DNA of 64,000 nucleotides from contig NC_081194.1 in the NCBI RefSeq assembly GCF_902713425.1, positions 71,204,501 to 71,268,500 of the forward strand. Direction: 5' to 3'. This DNA comes from Acipenser ruthenus. Its lineage: Eukaryota; Chordata; Actinopteri; Acipenseriformes; Acipenseridae. Below the pieces are notes generated by a model. That model searched no databases, was not told the DNA's origin, and saw only the letters and a program-made list of their open reading frames with translations. Below, one piece after another: positions 11,062 to 24,094 of the stretch. The translations under genes and the position numbers were made by a program. Position 1 is the stretch's first letter, and every line of letters begins with the position of its first letter.

Positions 11062-11533
11062 TGGGGTTCCAAAAAAATACAGCGTCCCCACATGTTGCTA
11101 CAACTGTTTAAAAAAAAAAAAAATTTACTGGTCATTTTTCTTTTCATTGTTAACATCCTGACAACGTTTTACACTTATACATTTAAAGTCTGTTTCAAAG
11201 ATATTTGCAAAATGTCCGCTCTAGTGCACTGATAGTGTTAGGATTATTGCTCACATTGTCAAACAGGTAACAGGAATAATGATCCATGATGTGGTACAGA
11301 ACATAAAAGCCAGAGCACTTGTTATGCTTTTTTTGTTTTATTTTTTTTAAATCCATTTAATTCTCAAACCCCAGTACACTAGAGCAGCCATTTTGAAAAG
11401 AGCTTTGAAACAGTTATAAGTGTAAAAAGTTGTCAGGATGTTAACAATGAAAATAAAAATTACAGGTACATTATTTAAACAGTTGTAGCAACACGTGGGG
11501 ACGTTTACCTATATTTTTCGAAACCCTGCTTCT
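11062..11533. repeat. Foldback (long inverted repeat) element
   Basis: Two diverged arms of about 160-170 bp (11062-11232 and 11373-11533) are reverse complements. For example, CGTCCCCACATGTTGC on the left pairs with GCAACACGTGGGGACG on the right, and CTCTAGTGCACTG pairs with CAGTACACTAGAG. The unpaired centre is about 140 bp. No coding capacity was seen. It is probably a non-autonomous foldback or MITE-type element; the family is unknown. Confidence 0.65.
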
Positions 11534-11673
11534 TCCTTTTTAACTTGTGGGACTTGTGTTAAACTGGTCCAATTAAGCAAATAAGTTAAATTATGTTAAG
11601 ACCTAAACTAGCATGAAAATGGGATGACTCTGTAGCCCAAGACACATACCTGCACCTTCAGAAAGTGCTCCAG

Positions 11674-12374
11674 TTAACGTTCTCTCACACTATCCTTTGT
11701 TCCTTTCATTTTTTGCCTATTATTTTTCGTGTTTCGTACATGAACAAAACCGACCAAAGCAATCCTGCACGCTCTCTCAGTAGATTTATCTAACTCTGTA
11801 GCCTCGATGCAATTAGAGGATTTGCTCCAGTTAAGCAGTTCCGACAACAACTTCTGTAAATCTGGATTATGTGTAGGAGTGGTTTGGACGAATGGAGTGT
11901 TTTCTGTTTCTTCAACTGAATTATCAAGTACAGTTTGTTTAACATTTAGCATTTTAAAAACATGTTGACAACACACTGTTCCCAAAAACTGCTTGTATTA
12001 CAAGAGCAATAAACAGTTTTCATGTTGACAACACTAGTGCAGCCATTGTCCATAAAAACTGACAAGTTTTCACAATCAATAACATATGCGCTGTTCTCTA
12101 TGATCAACGTAGCCAAGTTCTTTTTATGGATCTGCCCTTTTCTTAACACTAAACTTGCAAAACAAATGTGCTTACAGAGATTCCCAGAGCATGCACATTT
12201 ACAATCACATGCTGGCTTAGGCAAGACTGTGAAGGAACCGTACATCTCCCGTACCCATCAATTGTTAAATCCTTATCTATCCCTTTCTGTATCGTAGTTG
12301 TTGCTGCGGCTAAAGAAGCATCTTTTCCAGCAGGTCTGATGCGTCCAAGTTCAGTCAAGTGATCCAGGTAGCTG
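11674..12374 (-). pseudogene. SWIM-finger transposase-derived fossil
   Basis: The minus-strand frames carry a SWIM-type zinc finger, CDCKCACSGNLCKHICF (C-x-C-x6-C-x-H), and a second C-x-C cluster, YCSCNTSSFWEQC. A tail block follows with NPDLQKLLSELLNWSKSS. These blocks lie in different frames, so the copy is broken by frameshifts near 12240 and 11985. The upstream border at 12374 looks like a splice acceptor (TTTTCTTTTCAG). SWIM fingers of this kind occur in MULE-type transposases and in domesticated ZSWIM proteins. The assignment rests on the Cys/His pattern only. Confidence 0.5.
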
Positions 12375-12540
12375 AAAAGAAAAAATAATTTTTAGCTGTA
12401 TGTTTAAAAGAACGCTCCAAGTCAGGGGTGGCCAACTCCAGTCCAGGAAGGGTCTTCTGGTGTTCATTCCAGTTGAGCTCTTAATTACCTAATTCTAATT
12501 ATTATTATTTTCCAGGACTTGGCTGATTATAGTTTAAAGA

Positions 12541-12864
12541 CCTATAAACCATGTAGAGCGACCAGAATTATCCCGGGTTTAAAAGGCATGTCATATGCAG
12601 ACAGGCTAAAATAATTTAATCTATTCAGTCTTGAACAAAAGAAGACTAGGTATTGACAATGTCGACCCAGGGGACTTTTTTGACCTGAAAAAAGAAACAA
12701 GGACCAGGGGTCACAAATGGAGATTAGATAAAGGGTCATTCAGAACAGAAAATAGGAGGCACTTTTTTACACAGAGAATTGTGAGAGTCTGGAACCAACT
12801 CCCCAGTAATGTTGTTGAAGCTGACACCCTGGGATCCTTCAAGAAGCTGAAAGGCACTATATAA
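12541..12864 (+). mobile_element. CR1-like LINE, 3' end of ORF2
   Basis: The translation gives the C-terminal end typical of CR1-group reverse transcriptase proteins: ADRLK, LEQRRLGIDNVDPGDFF, then TRGHKWRL, FRTENRRHFFTQRIVRVWN, QLPSNVVEADTLGSFKK and a stop. The copy is 5'-truncated, as is normal for LINE insertions, and is followed by a TCTA/TA simple repeat. Confidence 0.75.
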
Positions 12865-12877
12865 AAATAAAGAACGA

Positions 12878-12887
12878 TCTATCTATC

Positions 12888-12950
<63 letters not shown>
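12878..12950. repeat. (TCTA)n/(TA)n microsatellite
   Basis: A short TCTA run is followed by about 60 bp of pure TA, directly after the CR1 LINE tail. Confidence 0.9.
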
Positions 12951-12952
<2 letters not shown>

Positions 12953-12959
12953 TAAATAA

Positions 12960-14430
12960 AATCCTACACCCAAATCAGGTTCAGAAACCTAACGAGGCCA
13001 TAGCTTGAGCCGGGGGTTTGATTTGTGCTAGAACTGGGTGTCAACACCTGACATTTAACAACGGGACACGGCATTTCAGAGGCTGGTCAAGTTTTTGGAC
13101 TGTAGTAATTAGTAATAGTGACCATCACTTCAAACACAATTGAGCATGATCATGTACTGTAACTAGCAAGACCTGGTGGATGCTTTGCATTCTGCGACCC
13201 ATGGCTATAATACAGAAAGCAATCTGAATAAATGTGTACCTGTTTTCATTAGAAAGTAAAATACATATTGGTTTTACGTGCTGTCATTTGTTAAAGGCTA
13301 TCACGCAGCATCCCCCAGCACTGCAAGTTGGTGCCGACATTCTCTGTCTGGTGCGTACTTACTTATACATTGAGACTGCTCGTTTGGCATTCAATGAATT
13401 GGTTGGAAGTATAAAGCAAAGCTTTGCCAAGTTATACAGATGTGGAAATCGATTAGAAACAGTCCCAAAACTCGGTTACCCAAGCGCATCTGGTATACTT
13501 CAATAAAGGCAATATATGCACACGTTCGATGTCATGTTATTTGTCCCATCAAATAATTTATTTTATTAGTACCGAGTCAAAACAAAGAAAACGTGACTAT
13601 TCGGTTCTAAAATTCTAACTGCGTTAACATGTAAGCAGCAGGTTGTTTGAACTGAAGCGAGGAGGCTGTGCTAGATCATAACTGTAGTGCTGATTTAAAT
13701 TGGCTACAACCGACAGAAAAACTATATTTTAGGAACCTAAATCAAAACAATGCAGCACTGACTTTGTCCCACCCCTACTCTACAGTAGTACAGGTCACAG
13801 AAAAGCCAGTACATATAATAAAATCAAGCTTGCTCCAGCTGAAGAAACAATGAGAGCATGAATTCCATATCTGGTAATTATCTAACTCTTCAGACCTTAT
13901 ACAGGTCTACGAAAGATAACTCCACTGAAAACAGTAGTGCTCTAGTATTGAAACACTCATAAAATCAGCTCACAGCAGCTCAATCCGACACCGCTCAATT
14001 GACTCTCAATAGAAAAACTTCTCCCAAGCTCTCTCGAAGTCCCCATAGAGAATCAGCAGAGTTGAATATCTTGGTAAGAGAGAATATCTTTTGGTAGTGT
14101 TTCATAATACCTCCGAATGAAGAAAAAAAAGACTGCAACTTGCAGTGATTTCCTTACATGGGAGTACTGCAAGTTTATTGTATCATCTTAGTAGCAAATA
14201 TTTTCAAACTGTCAAATTCCATGCAAGTAAATCTATGTACATTAAACATTAGCTGGCATTATGAATCACTTGCAATAAACATTATGTTAATACTTTGTAT
14301 TCCTTGTAAATTGTCTTTCAATACAATTTCATATCACTAGTAGCAGGTGTGATTAATCTATTAAAACAGATCAGATGAAAAATTAAATCAATAGAAAATG
14401 TCAATATTAAAACCTTGTATATACACAGGC
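12960..14430. other. Intergenic DNA, nothing recognised
   Basis: Short open frames occur (13234-13506 and 13668-13853) but none shows a recognisable domain or a clear splice context. No function is proposed. Confidence 0.4.
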
Positions 14431-14504
14431 CCGGATTACCCAATGTGCACTAGGTGCACTTCCACAGGCCCCCCCTCCCCCGACCACCAGTGATTAACAA
14501 CAAC

Positions 14505-14563
<59 letters not shown>
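14428..14563. repeat. Transposon-end-like segment plus (AAT)n
   Basis: GGCCCGGATTACCCAATGTG with a following CACTAGGTGCAC resembles a DNA-transposon terminus seen in many fish repeats (inference). It is followed by about 58 bp of AAT triplets (14505-14563). Confidence 0.35.
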
Positions 14564-14566
<3 letters not shown>

Positions 14567-14569
14567 CAA

Positions 14570-15450
14570 AATACAAATTACCTCACCGTGATGAGAAGTA
14601 AGTGTATATGACAATCAGAACTGGCCCAAATTAACAGTACACAATCATATTAACTTGTATTTATATTAAAAACACAACACACTCTGCTAAAATCATTGTT
14701 GTCACCAAGCACTCAAGCACCTTTCCGTTTGTCCCTCAGAGGCTGCCGTGGTTTAGCCTGAACATACATGCAAGTAGCAGGAAATAAAACATAAAGGCAC
14801 TGTATTTATCAATTGGTTTCATTTAAAAAGGTAATGTTGGAATGATATCAAAAACGGTTCCGCCAAAACAAAATGAATTCAAAGGGTACATTTTCATGAA
14901 ATGGCCCTTTAGCCACAATAAAACAATTTATTAAAACAAGGACCGAGTCTAATAAAAAAAGGGGATTTTTCAGTTTTGTATACAAAAAGACTGTTCACAT
15001 TATGGGGATGAACAACATCTCTAATAACATACAGAACTTCCCCTATAGTTCTGTGCTGCTATTGTATGATCACCCACAGAACCACCTACAGCTATTATAT
15101 ATAAACAAAAAAACCACGGCAATTATCATACAATACACTTTGTTTGTCCTTATAGTGCACGGAAAACTAATTTTTTTTTATTATTCGTAAAAACATCAAA
15201 CCAATAAATAAAATGTATAAAACACACTAACCCGCCTGATAATCTCTGTAGGCAAGTGCAGGTTTTTTGGGGCAACGCAGCGCAGTGATCCTGTACTGGG
15301 TCAGAAGCTTGGCCAGGGAATGGACTGTACACCCATGCTTCAGGTCGCCAACCATTGTAATTTAAACACATTTCAAGTTATCATTACAGTATTCTCACAG
15401 TTCCCTATACGAAGCAACAAGAACATCTATCTATCGCTATACACACACAC
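14570..15450. other. Intergenic DNA, nothing recognised
   Basis: No supported gene or named repeat was seen. Short frames near 15002-15371 lack any domain. Confidence 0.4.
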
Positions 15451-15515
15451 ACACAAACACACACTATTTGAGAAGTGCACATAAGCCCAAACAGACTTTT
15501 CTTTTATATTCTCTC

Positions 15516-15527
15516 TCTCTCTCTCTC

Positions 15528-15596
<69 letters not shown>

Positions 15597-15645
15597 GTAA
15601 TTAGACATACCACACACACATTTGTCCATTATATAGTACCAACAC
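15516..15645. repeat. (CT)n-(TA)n microsatellite with a dispersed flank
   Basis: A CT run and about 58 bp of TA are followed by ATAAATGTAATTAGACATAC and TTTGTCCATTATATAGTA. The same flank recurs after a CT run at 17338-17413, so this is a dispersed repeat carrying its own microsatellite. Confidence 0.7.
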
Positions 15646-15659
15646 AGAATATGGAAAGA

Positions 15660-17335
15660 GAAAAGGGTAAGGTATTTTCTCTGTCTTACTCTCAAAAACA
15701 GATTTCTGACAAAGGACTACATCGTGATGTAAAAAGTACAATTAATATTTGCTTAAATGAGAATATACCATTGACTATTCTACGATGAGATAAAGACAAA
15801 ACCACTGATAACCATAGAAATTTGTTTAGAGAAAATCCCCTGCTTTTATGATCGGCTAGGCTTGACTGTTAAGCACATTCAGATTCTTATCAGAACTGTG
15901 ACAAACTACAAACAGATTTTGTTTTGTCGCAGGTGACGCTGAACTAGTTATTCCCTGTAGTATAACATTGGACTCCTTTGCATGAAGGATATCAGTAAGC
16001 TACAGTGCAAGGTTCATCAACTGATTCAGATTCAGTTGTATTGTGTCTGCCAACTGATGATGTGGGGCAGAACAGTAATTGGATACCAAAAATATGAATA
16101 ACAGTGAACTTTGACCTCCTTTAGTATTCTGGATGGAGGGCATTGACATCCAGGAGGGCATTGTTTAAAGTATGTCCAGTAATTAAAGTATGAAGTCTTG
16201 AATTTATTGAGTACATGACACCTATTAATTCTGAAAAGTTGGTCCGGATCTTTTGAAAACTATTATTTGTAATGTATTCCAATGAGACGAAAAACCTATA
16301 TAACACCTAAGTAATTACAACGGAGTACCACACTCATCCCAGACAGGGTAAGGTGGTCCATCTTCTGCAGACCTACATAATTGAGCTTATTGAACTCAGT
16401 TTCATTTGCCTGGTGAAGACAGTCATATCCTTTTACGATTTATATTAAAGGGTAAGCATTAATCAATTATTATTTTATCTCACATGTATTGCATGCATTG
16501 CTGTAGGGGACTCACACTATGTTTAGAAAATAGGAGAACATTTGTTGAATGTGCTGAAATAGGCTACTGGATGTTTTTAGTGTCGTGGTCGTGGCCAGGC
16601 CTGCAGGCTGCACGAATACATAAAGATGTATTAAAGTGTTAACGTTAATATCTGTTAAGACACTGGACTGCCCAGAACGTCTGTCATCTTGAAACTGAGA
16701 ACAGGACATACAAATTCCTAGTGACAGACACCAAGTCTGAGGAATTCAATACAAATCTGGTCAAAATGGTGTCATACTGCCATCTAGTGGATGATGGTGG
16801 TGGTTCAGTTTGGAATTAAATTAACATTGTTTTAAATAGGAAAATATGTTAACTGTTATAAAACTTATATACCTGTTTGTGAATTTACGAGTTCACATTA
16901 AGAATAGTGTATTAAAAGCTTTACTTAAAATCACTAAAAATTAAGTAATTCATCATTCAGGAAATAGATTAAAATCTTATTAATTCATTAGAATGATAAT
17001 TATGGGGCTTTACAGGATTTATTTTGTTACTGCATTGTGTGAAATCACATCAGGAATATAGAAATGTCACTATTAAGTAAAAATGTGTAACTTCGGAAAA
17101 GTTATTTCACAAGAGAGTATTTAACAATGCATTTTCTGTGATTTATGATCTTTTGTTCAAATGAAAATGGGGAAGATACCTTTATAATGAAGTTATGATG
17201 TCATCTGCTTACATTCAAAACAGCCAATAAAATTACCTGATGGAGAGCTTACCAATGGAATACTAGCAGAGCCAACCAATTGAATGACAATAAGACACAC
17301 CTATTGTTACAAAATACTTGCAGCATGGAAAATCA
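15660..17335. other. Intergenic DNA, nothing recognised
   Basis: No coding block, RNA gene or structured repeat could be supported on either strand. Confidence 0.4.
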
Positions 17336-17337
17336 AT

Positions 17338-17413
17338 CTCTCTCTCTCTCTCTCTCTCTCTATAAATGTAATTAGACACACCACAAACACACGATTTGTC
17401 CATTATATAGTAC
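17338..17413. repeat. Second copy of the CT-flank dispersed repeat
   Basis: A (CT)n run is followed by ATAAATGTAATTAGACACAC and TTTGTCCATTATATAGTA, matching the flank at about 15594-15645. The copy lacks the TA run. Confidence 0.65.
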
Positions 17414-17419
17414 AACAGT

Positions 17420-18190
17420 GCTTCCATTATATAGTGCTTCCTTGCTACAAACATCATCTTGAGCACACAGGAAGTGGCTTTGTTGCATCGTGGGATATGG
17501 AGTCCTGAAGAAAAAGCCAACTTGTTTTTCTTCAGAAATCCTTTAACTGAAGACGACTACAAACTGAAGACAGGTTTCTAAACGGAAACTTTTTAACCTC
17601 GAGGAGAAAGCTATATACAGTAATTCTTCATTGCGAGACTGTTTCAACTTTCTTCACATAAGGACTGCTAACTAAAACAACGTATGTATGATTAATTCTG
17701 ACTGAGTATGGAGTAATAGTACATGAATTACATGATCAAATATGAATGCATTTCTGAATGTTGAATATATTTAGAATTTTAATTACAACTAAATATATGG
17801 TTAATTTGTCTTGCACATAAAAGCATAATACTTGATTATAGATTGAAAATGAATTACTACAATCTGTTTTTAATCTGGGTGTCCATTTACTAAATGATTA
17901 GGAGCCTTGATCCGAACTAGAGACAGCAAGCAAAACAGCATCCAACGAGCAATAAGGAAGCAGCTTATAGGAGGACACCATGTTGTAAAAATAAATCAGA
18001 GCCTAATTTAAAACAAATAAATAGACACTGCAGATGCAGTTTTACTTACAGTTACAGTGCAATATACTGGTTTTGAACTAACCACCACCCAGAATTGACA
18101 GATTTCAACAGGAAGGTGCAATAGTCATGAGTCTCACCTTGACTGTGTTCAGTGTAGTAGTCTGCTGTATCCAAACTAGCATAAAGATTG
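17420..18190. other. Intergenic DNA, nothing recognised
   Basis: No supported feature was seen up to the target duplication of the solo LTR. Confidence 0.4.
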
Positions 18191-18196
18191 TATCCC

Positions 18197-18768
18197 TGTG
18201 GCGGAGTGTCCCGCCCCTATTATTATTATTTGTATTTGTTTGCAGCGTGGATAAAAGCGCTGCGTCTTCTGTTATTGTTTTTTATAGTTATATTTAAAAA
18301 CCCTGTGAGGATGCATCACTGATCAGCTACTGATTATTTAACTAGCTGACAGTCATGCATCCTTACCAAACGCATGCAGACTCTGGCCGAGGGGTAATAA
18401 GATAATTAACAACTAGTTAACCCCTCGGCCAGAGTATAAGAACCAGCAGCTGTCCGTTCTGGAGGGTGGAGTGTACAGAGGAGAGTACAGGGAGCGGAGA
18501 GAACGAGAGCGCGAGGAGAATAATACAGAATTAACAATTGCTAAAACGTGCTGGATTAGCCAGCACGACACTTACTTGTTTGTCTGTTTATTCGTTTGGC
18601 CCTCGTGCCCTTTGTTTTGTTGTTTTGGTTAAATCTTTTGTTTGATTTATTAATAAATATGCTGAGTGCCATTGCACTCAGCTTCACCCGCCCATCCATT
18701 GTTTTGGTTTCTGTACTTCCTGGTCCGTGACGTCACCACACCTCACCACTGCGAGCCAGCCTGTCACA
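18197..18768 (+). mobile_element. Solo LTR with 5-bp target duplication
   Basis: This 572-bp segment begins TGTGGCGGAGTG and ends CTGTCACA. It is flanked by a perfect 5-bp ATCCC on both sides (18192-18196 and 18769-18773). A TATA-like GAGTATAAGAACC near 18435 and an AATAAA near 18653 give the + orientation. TG...CA ends with a 5-bp duplication fit a Gypsy- or ERV-type LTR. There is no internal region, so this is a solo LTR left by recombination. The clean duplication points to a fairly recent insertion. Confidence 0.85.
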
Positions 18769-18774
18769 ATCCCA

Positions 18775-19630
18775 TACTCTCAAGTGCATGGACTGTAGGC
18801 AGCAGCTCACACTTGTTCTAAAACAATAAAAAAAAAGGTAAAGTGCATTGTATATACAATGTCCGTGTTGATGACGCAAATCAAATAGATTAGCATTTTT
18901 ATGTTAATACAAACACTCAATAACCACGATTAGAGAAGCAAATGCAAATGCTTTAGTATATTTCATGAACTACAGCCAGCATGACACAACCATATCAGTT
19001 TTTTTTTTTTTGGTGTACCTATGACACATATCTTTGCCACAGACAGCTAAAAACCAGAATCATCCACATTACCAGTCATGCTTTTGAGACTTACCAGCAG
19101 ATGGCACTACAAATCTGAAAATTAAATAGGAAGTACAAATCAGGGTTTTAAATAAAGCCTACCCAGTGGCACATCAAGAACAGTTTGAAAACATGACATT
19201 TAATGTATATGCGCAACAAATTAGTTGTTGCAATGTACGAGAAACGTACACTACATTTTCTTAGATGTGGTGGGGTTTATTTTTATATAGCTTTGTGAAA
19301 TGGGGAACAATCTCTGTCAGTAGGCTCCATGATTGATATGAACAGAGATTTAAAAAGATGTCCTAAGGAAATGGTTTTACTGGAGGATGCCTATAATCAA
19401 ACCTGACAGATTCATAGAATACAGCTGTGACTGAACTGATTTTGAAAACAACATGTCAGGTGCTTGTCATCTGGAAAAGATTACCCAATATGACAGCCGT
19501 ATTCTGTATAGATAGGATTTTTTATTTTTTTTCCCCCTCCAAGTGGAAGAATTAAATAAAATTGCATTGCAATAAATATGATGTATGTATGCATTACAAA
19601 AGCACCTGATTCTAAAAAATTAAAATAAAG
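18775..19630. other. Intergenic DNA, nothing recognised
   Basis: No supported feature was seen. CAD coding sequence beyond the exon at 19634-19960 was looked for on the minus strand and not found. Confidence 0.4.
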
Positions 19631-19648
19631 AGCTTGGCAGCCACATAT

Positions 19649-20074
<426 letters not shown>

Positions 20075-22035
20075 TTAATAAACATTCTATTTACTTAATT
20101 TACTTGAATTTCATGTTAACACTGATGAAGGAATAAGTCAACACAAGTGTCCGACAGACTTAGTTATGAGTTACCAAAAAATCAATAAAATTGTTGAAAC
20201 CCGAGAAGATATTTTACTACTGATTAGATTTATAAAATTCAGAGCATACTGGATGTTACATTCTCCCACAATCCCCAGGTGACGGATGACTTCGATGGCT
20301 GTGTTTCTCAGCATATTGTACTCGTGGTCATTCAGGGTTTGACTGGGAGCCAGACTCCCCAGTGTGGATACCGAGGGGGTCAACATTCTCCATGTTACAC
20401 ACCTGTGTGTAAAGACAGACAATCAGCGACCACCAGCATTGCAACCAGAGCTGACATTCTACCGAGGTCAAACTTAGGTTTCAATCTATAGCTGGCACGA
20501 TTTATGACTGCTTGGTATTTACTATTGAACCTCTAAATCTATGTTACACGGCAAACCAACAGAGAAAATTAAGGAGTCTTTTGTAGTTTACCAGAATTGA
20601 TGATGCAAAAGAACAACCGAGGACACAACCTTGGTGTCCTCATAGCTAGTTACGGCCATGGTGACCATGTATGCTACCAAGCACTAGGGTCAAAATGCAA
20701 ACCTCCAGGCACACATACTGTAATGCAGTTGTCATAAGCATCCCTGACCACTTCATACTCAATTTCCTTCCAGCCCTTGAGGAACTTGTCGACAAGGACC
20801 TGCGAGGTGTGAGCGAAAGCCTGCATCACCAGAGAATTCAGCTCCTCCTTATCAGCAAATCCAGATCTCAGTCTCCCTAGAGCAAAGGCAGCGCGCACCA
20901 GAACAGGGTAACCAAGCTTCTCGGCTGCAGCCAGGGCCTAAAAAGAAATCACAGATAGTAATTCCAGTACAATTATGAACAATTACAGCACTCCGATCTT
21001 GACAAGTTTGGGCTGTGTCAGGTCAATACATGGATGGGTGTTAGGTGAATGGCACCTTTACTAAGTAATTCAGGGGTCTAAACTGCAAAACTGGCCGCAT
21101 TTCAGTTTCAACAGAAATCAAAACACATCTGATTGGCTATTATAAGATTTGTATTGTGAATTGTCCAGAGTACAATAACTTTAAAGATTTACAAAGGTAA
21201 TACTTGATATAAAGCCTTTGTTATTCCAACAAATCAATCAATTAGAGAGAAGAACTAGGAATACCAATTCCAAGGTTTATCCTTGTTTTAATGTGTAATA
21301 TATAAATGCAGATTCCTCGATACATTGTTATCCCATCCCATTTCCAGTCACCTGGAGCTACGTGTTCATTAATCTCCTCCATCTTCTCTACAAAGATCTT
21401 CCTGTCCTCCGTCATCTCAATGGAGGCCACAGGGGTGACCAGGACCTGCACTTTGTACTTCTCCAGGATCCCCTGCTTCGTCAGCTGCACTCTACAGTTC
21501 AGGGCCGTCTGCCCTCCAAATGCCAACAAGACCCCATCGGGACGCTCGTTTTTAATCACCTGGAGGTAACCTAGAGTGTGGGGGGTGTTCATTGTTGTTA
21601 TACAGTATGTTTAATAGAGTTTGAAATATTAAAACTAAGTTTTACATGTTTCAAATTTAGCTTAAACATTTAATGTTGTCAAAAATATGCATGTCAAAAT
21701 AGACGACAGCCTTATTGTTTATACAATAGTAATTGTACAGTACACTAATTTAGTTTATATTTAATACTTTTAAAACAGGTTTATACTTATAACTGAATAA
21801 AACGTCCCCTACCATGGAAGTGAAACACACATTGATCTTTACGACGAGCCTTCAATTTCAATTGAACGCCTCAAAAGTGGATACATTGTGCCGCACCCTC
21901 ATCTCTTACCTGGGTGATGTACTCAGGAGTAATCTGAAGGAAGCAGACCTTGTCTGCTAGCCCTTTTGATGTCTGTACAGTAGCAATGTTGGGGTTTATA
22001 AGAACCATCTGAACGTTCTCCTCCTTTAGGGCTTT

Positions 22036-22200
22036 GATTGCTGTCACAAAGACGGCCGGAGTGGGTGGCGTCAGACCAGAGCCAGGAAATAAACAGACAG
22101 AGAGGTGTGGTTTGATGGAGCTGAGCGAATGGTTTCGCTCAGCATTTAATAAACACCACAGAAAATAAAAGGTTTTAAACACAAAAACACTGGACACGGA
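22036..22200 (-). mobile_element. LTR piece abutting a CAD exon
   Basis: This segment matches one end of the LTR at 42622-43256, sharing TGTCACAAAGACGGCC and GGAGTGGGTGGCGTCAGACC. The LTR terminus joins the CAD exon at its AIKALKEE codons. Only part of the LTR is present. It is more diverged from the other copies than they are from each other, so it is older. It is a broken fossil. Confidence 0.7.
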
Positions 22201-22384
22201 AAATTACATTTTTGCATCACTATAGGTGCATTATAGAGGGAGTTATTGTATTTTGTATTTTAGTCAGATGTGTGTTATGTGACCCGCGGCGCCCCCCACA
22301 CCCTCCCCCCGTTTATAAAACTCTTTGGGTATAACGCTCATATTGTGTGTCCCCCGAGACCCGCGTTACAGCGAGGTAGCACTG

Positions 22385-22396
22385 TATGTATGTATG

Positions 22397-22440
<44 letters not shown>

Positions 22441-22442
22441 GT
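22385..22442. repeat. (TA)n(CA)n microsatellite
   Basis: GTAT units are followed by a TA run and a CA run. Confidence 0.9.
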
Positions 22443-24094
22443 ATATATTCAAATCTTTGCAGCTGTGCCAACTCCATGAAACTGTCTATTTTTAGCTGTG
22501 ACTGTGCCGTGATTTTTACCATGACAAAATCACATCCCTAATTATGACCCATAAAGTGACTAAGTAAAAGGATCTTAATATCAACCCGGTCACAAGAAGA
22601 AAGTTTACTGCATCTTGCGTGTTTGTTTTTTTCAGTTAGATTTTTTATTTGCTAAATTCAGTCATACGTTCAAGTCCAGGAATGCCCTGATCTTTCAGCC
22701 ACTGGTTACGGGTTATAAAAGAAAAATGTTAAATAATAGGTTCTGGAAAACATTGGATTTTCATTTAAAGATCAGTTTGAGTAGTTTATATGCCTTTACT
22801 TCATGCAACCAGAATACAACTGCATTATACACTAAAGTTTTAATTTGTGGTAACTGGTACATTTGCCATTCATCCCCCGAGCAATAGCGTCTCCCTAACT
22901 ACGTATTGGTGTCACCCATCTGTAGTCAAGAGAGTCAGGTTTCAGAAGACAAGCTGCATTTAACCTCGTCTGACAGACAGTCCTGTAGGGTTACTTGCTT
23001 TTTAATGTTTATTTGAATGAATACATACATAAATAAACAAATTAATAAAAGTGATTTATTATTTATTACGCTTCCCCCTTGTTTTATAACAGAATAATCA
23101 CAAATATATATAAATACACGTCCCTTAAAACCACCACTACAATACAAGTTACTGTATTTTATTAATTATTAAAACATGTGTTTAATTAAAAAGAACAGCC
23201 AAATACTGCAGTGTTATTAAAATAATAAAACACCTTACCAACTTCACCAGACACTGAAGTGAAGGCTCCAAAAAGTCGGCCGTTCAAAACTGAACCGTCT
23301 TCTAAAATAAGGGAAGCCATTTTCACTGCCGTTCTTCAAACAAAAATATATATCGCCTCAACTAAACTCTTAAATGCACTGTAGCTTAAACAGAATGAAT
23401 GAGCTTTGCACAGTTGCAGTGACACTTAGAACCCTTCTGCAAACTACAGACGCTGCAAAAGTGTAACCTGCTTGTCATTGAATTCTTGCAAAAAGACCAA
23501 GTCCAGCGTTGGTTTCCTGAACTCTTCGCTATGATTTTTAGGAGACTCCTTAACAATGTGCGTTAGATGTAATAGAACAGGACTAGAGCTAAACAGCTGC
23601 GCAGGTGGGGCTACAATCTGTGCGTCGGTCAATGCGTCACCACATACAGTGCATAAAGGAGGAGGTGTGAAAAAATGTAAAGTGGAAGGATATGGATTAA
23701 ATGTCTGTGTAACTGAGCTGTATACATGGAATCCCTAAATCTGCATCTCCCAGTTTCAAGTTACTGCACACTTTGATGCAGACTGTATTAGGTTGTCACT
23801 TGGCAGGTGGTTCCATTTCCCAAACTTCACATCTAAAGGCATGACGAATTCCCCCCCTCGCTCTAAGACAGTGGTCCTCAAGTGGAGCCCGCGGGCAAAT
23901 GGCAGCTGTTTTTAAATTATGGGTCGTGAACACATTTCTGGCAGTTCGTAGGGTGGAAAAAATAAATAAACCTTTAAACACATTTTCCAAAAAAAGCGTC
24001 ACAGCAGTCTGTTGACAGTGCCGCTCGCTTATGCTGTGCTTGTACGTACTCCACATTATTATTATTTTTTTTCCTGAAGGGTCTCTGTGATACG

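Noticed and set aside
13234-13506. 90-residue open frame as a host exon
   Set aside because: No domain, no convincing splice sites, and no neighbouring exons in phase.
20674-23320. CPS1 rather than CAD
   Set aside because: [20 protein letters not shown] and the MASLILEDGSVL start fit CAD better than CPS1, which has a mitochondrial leader.
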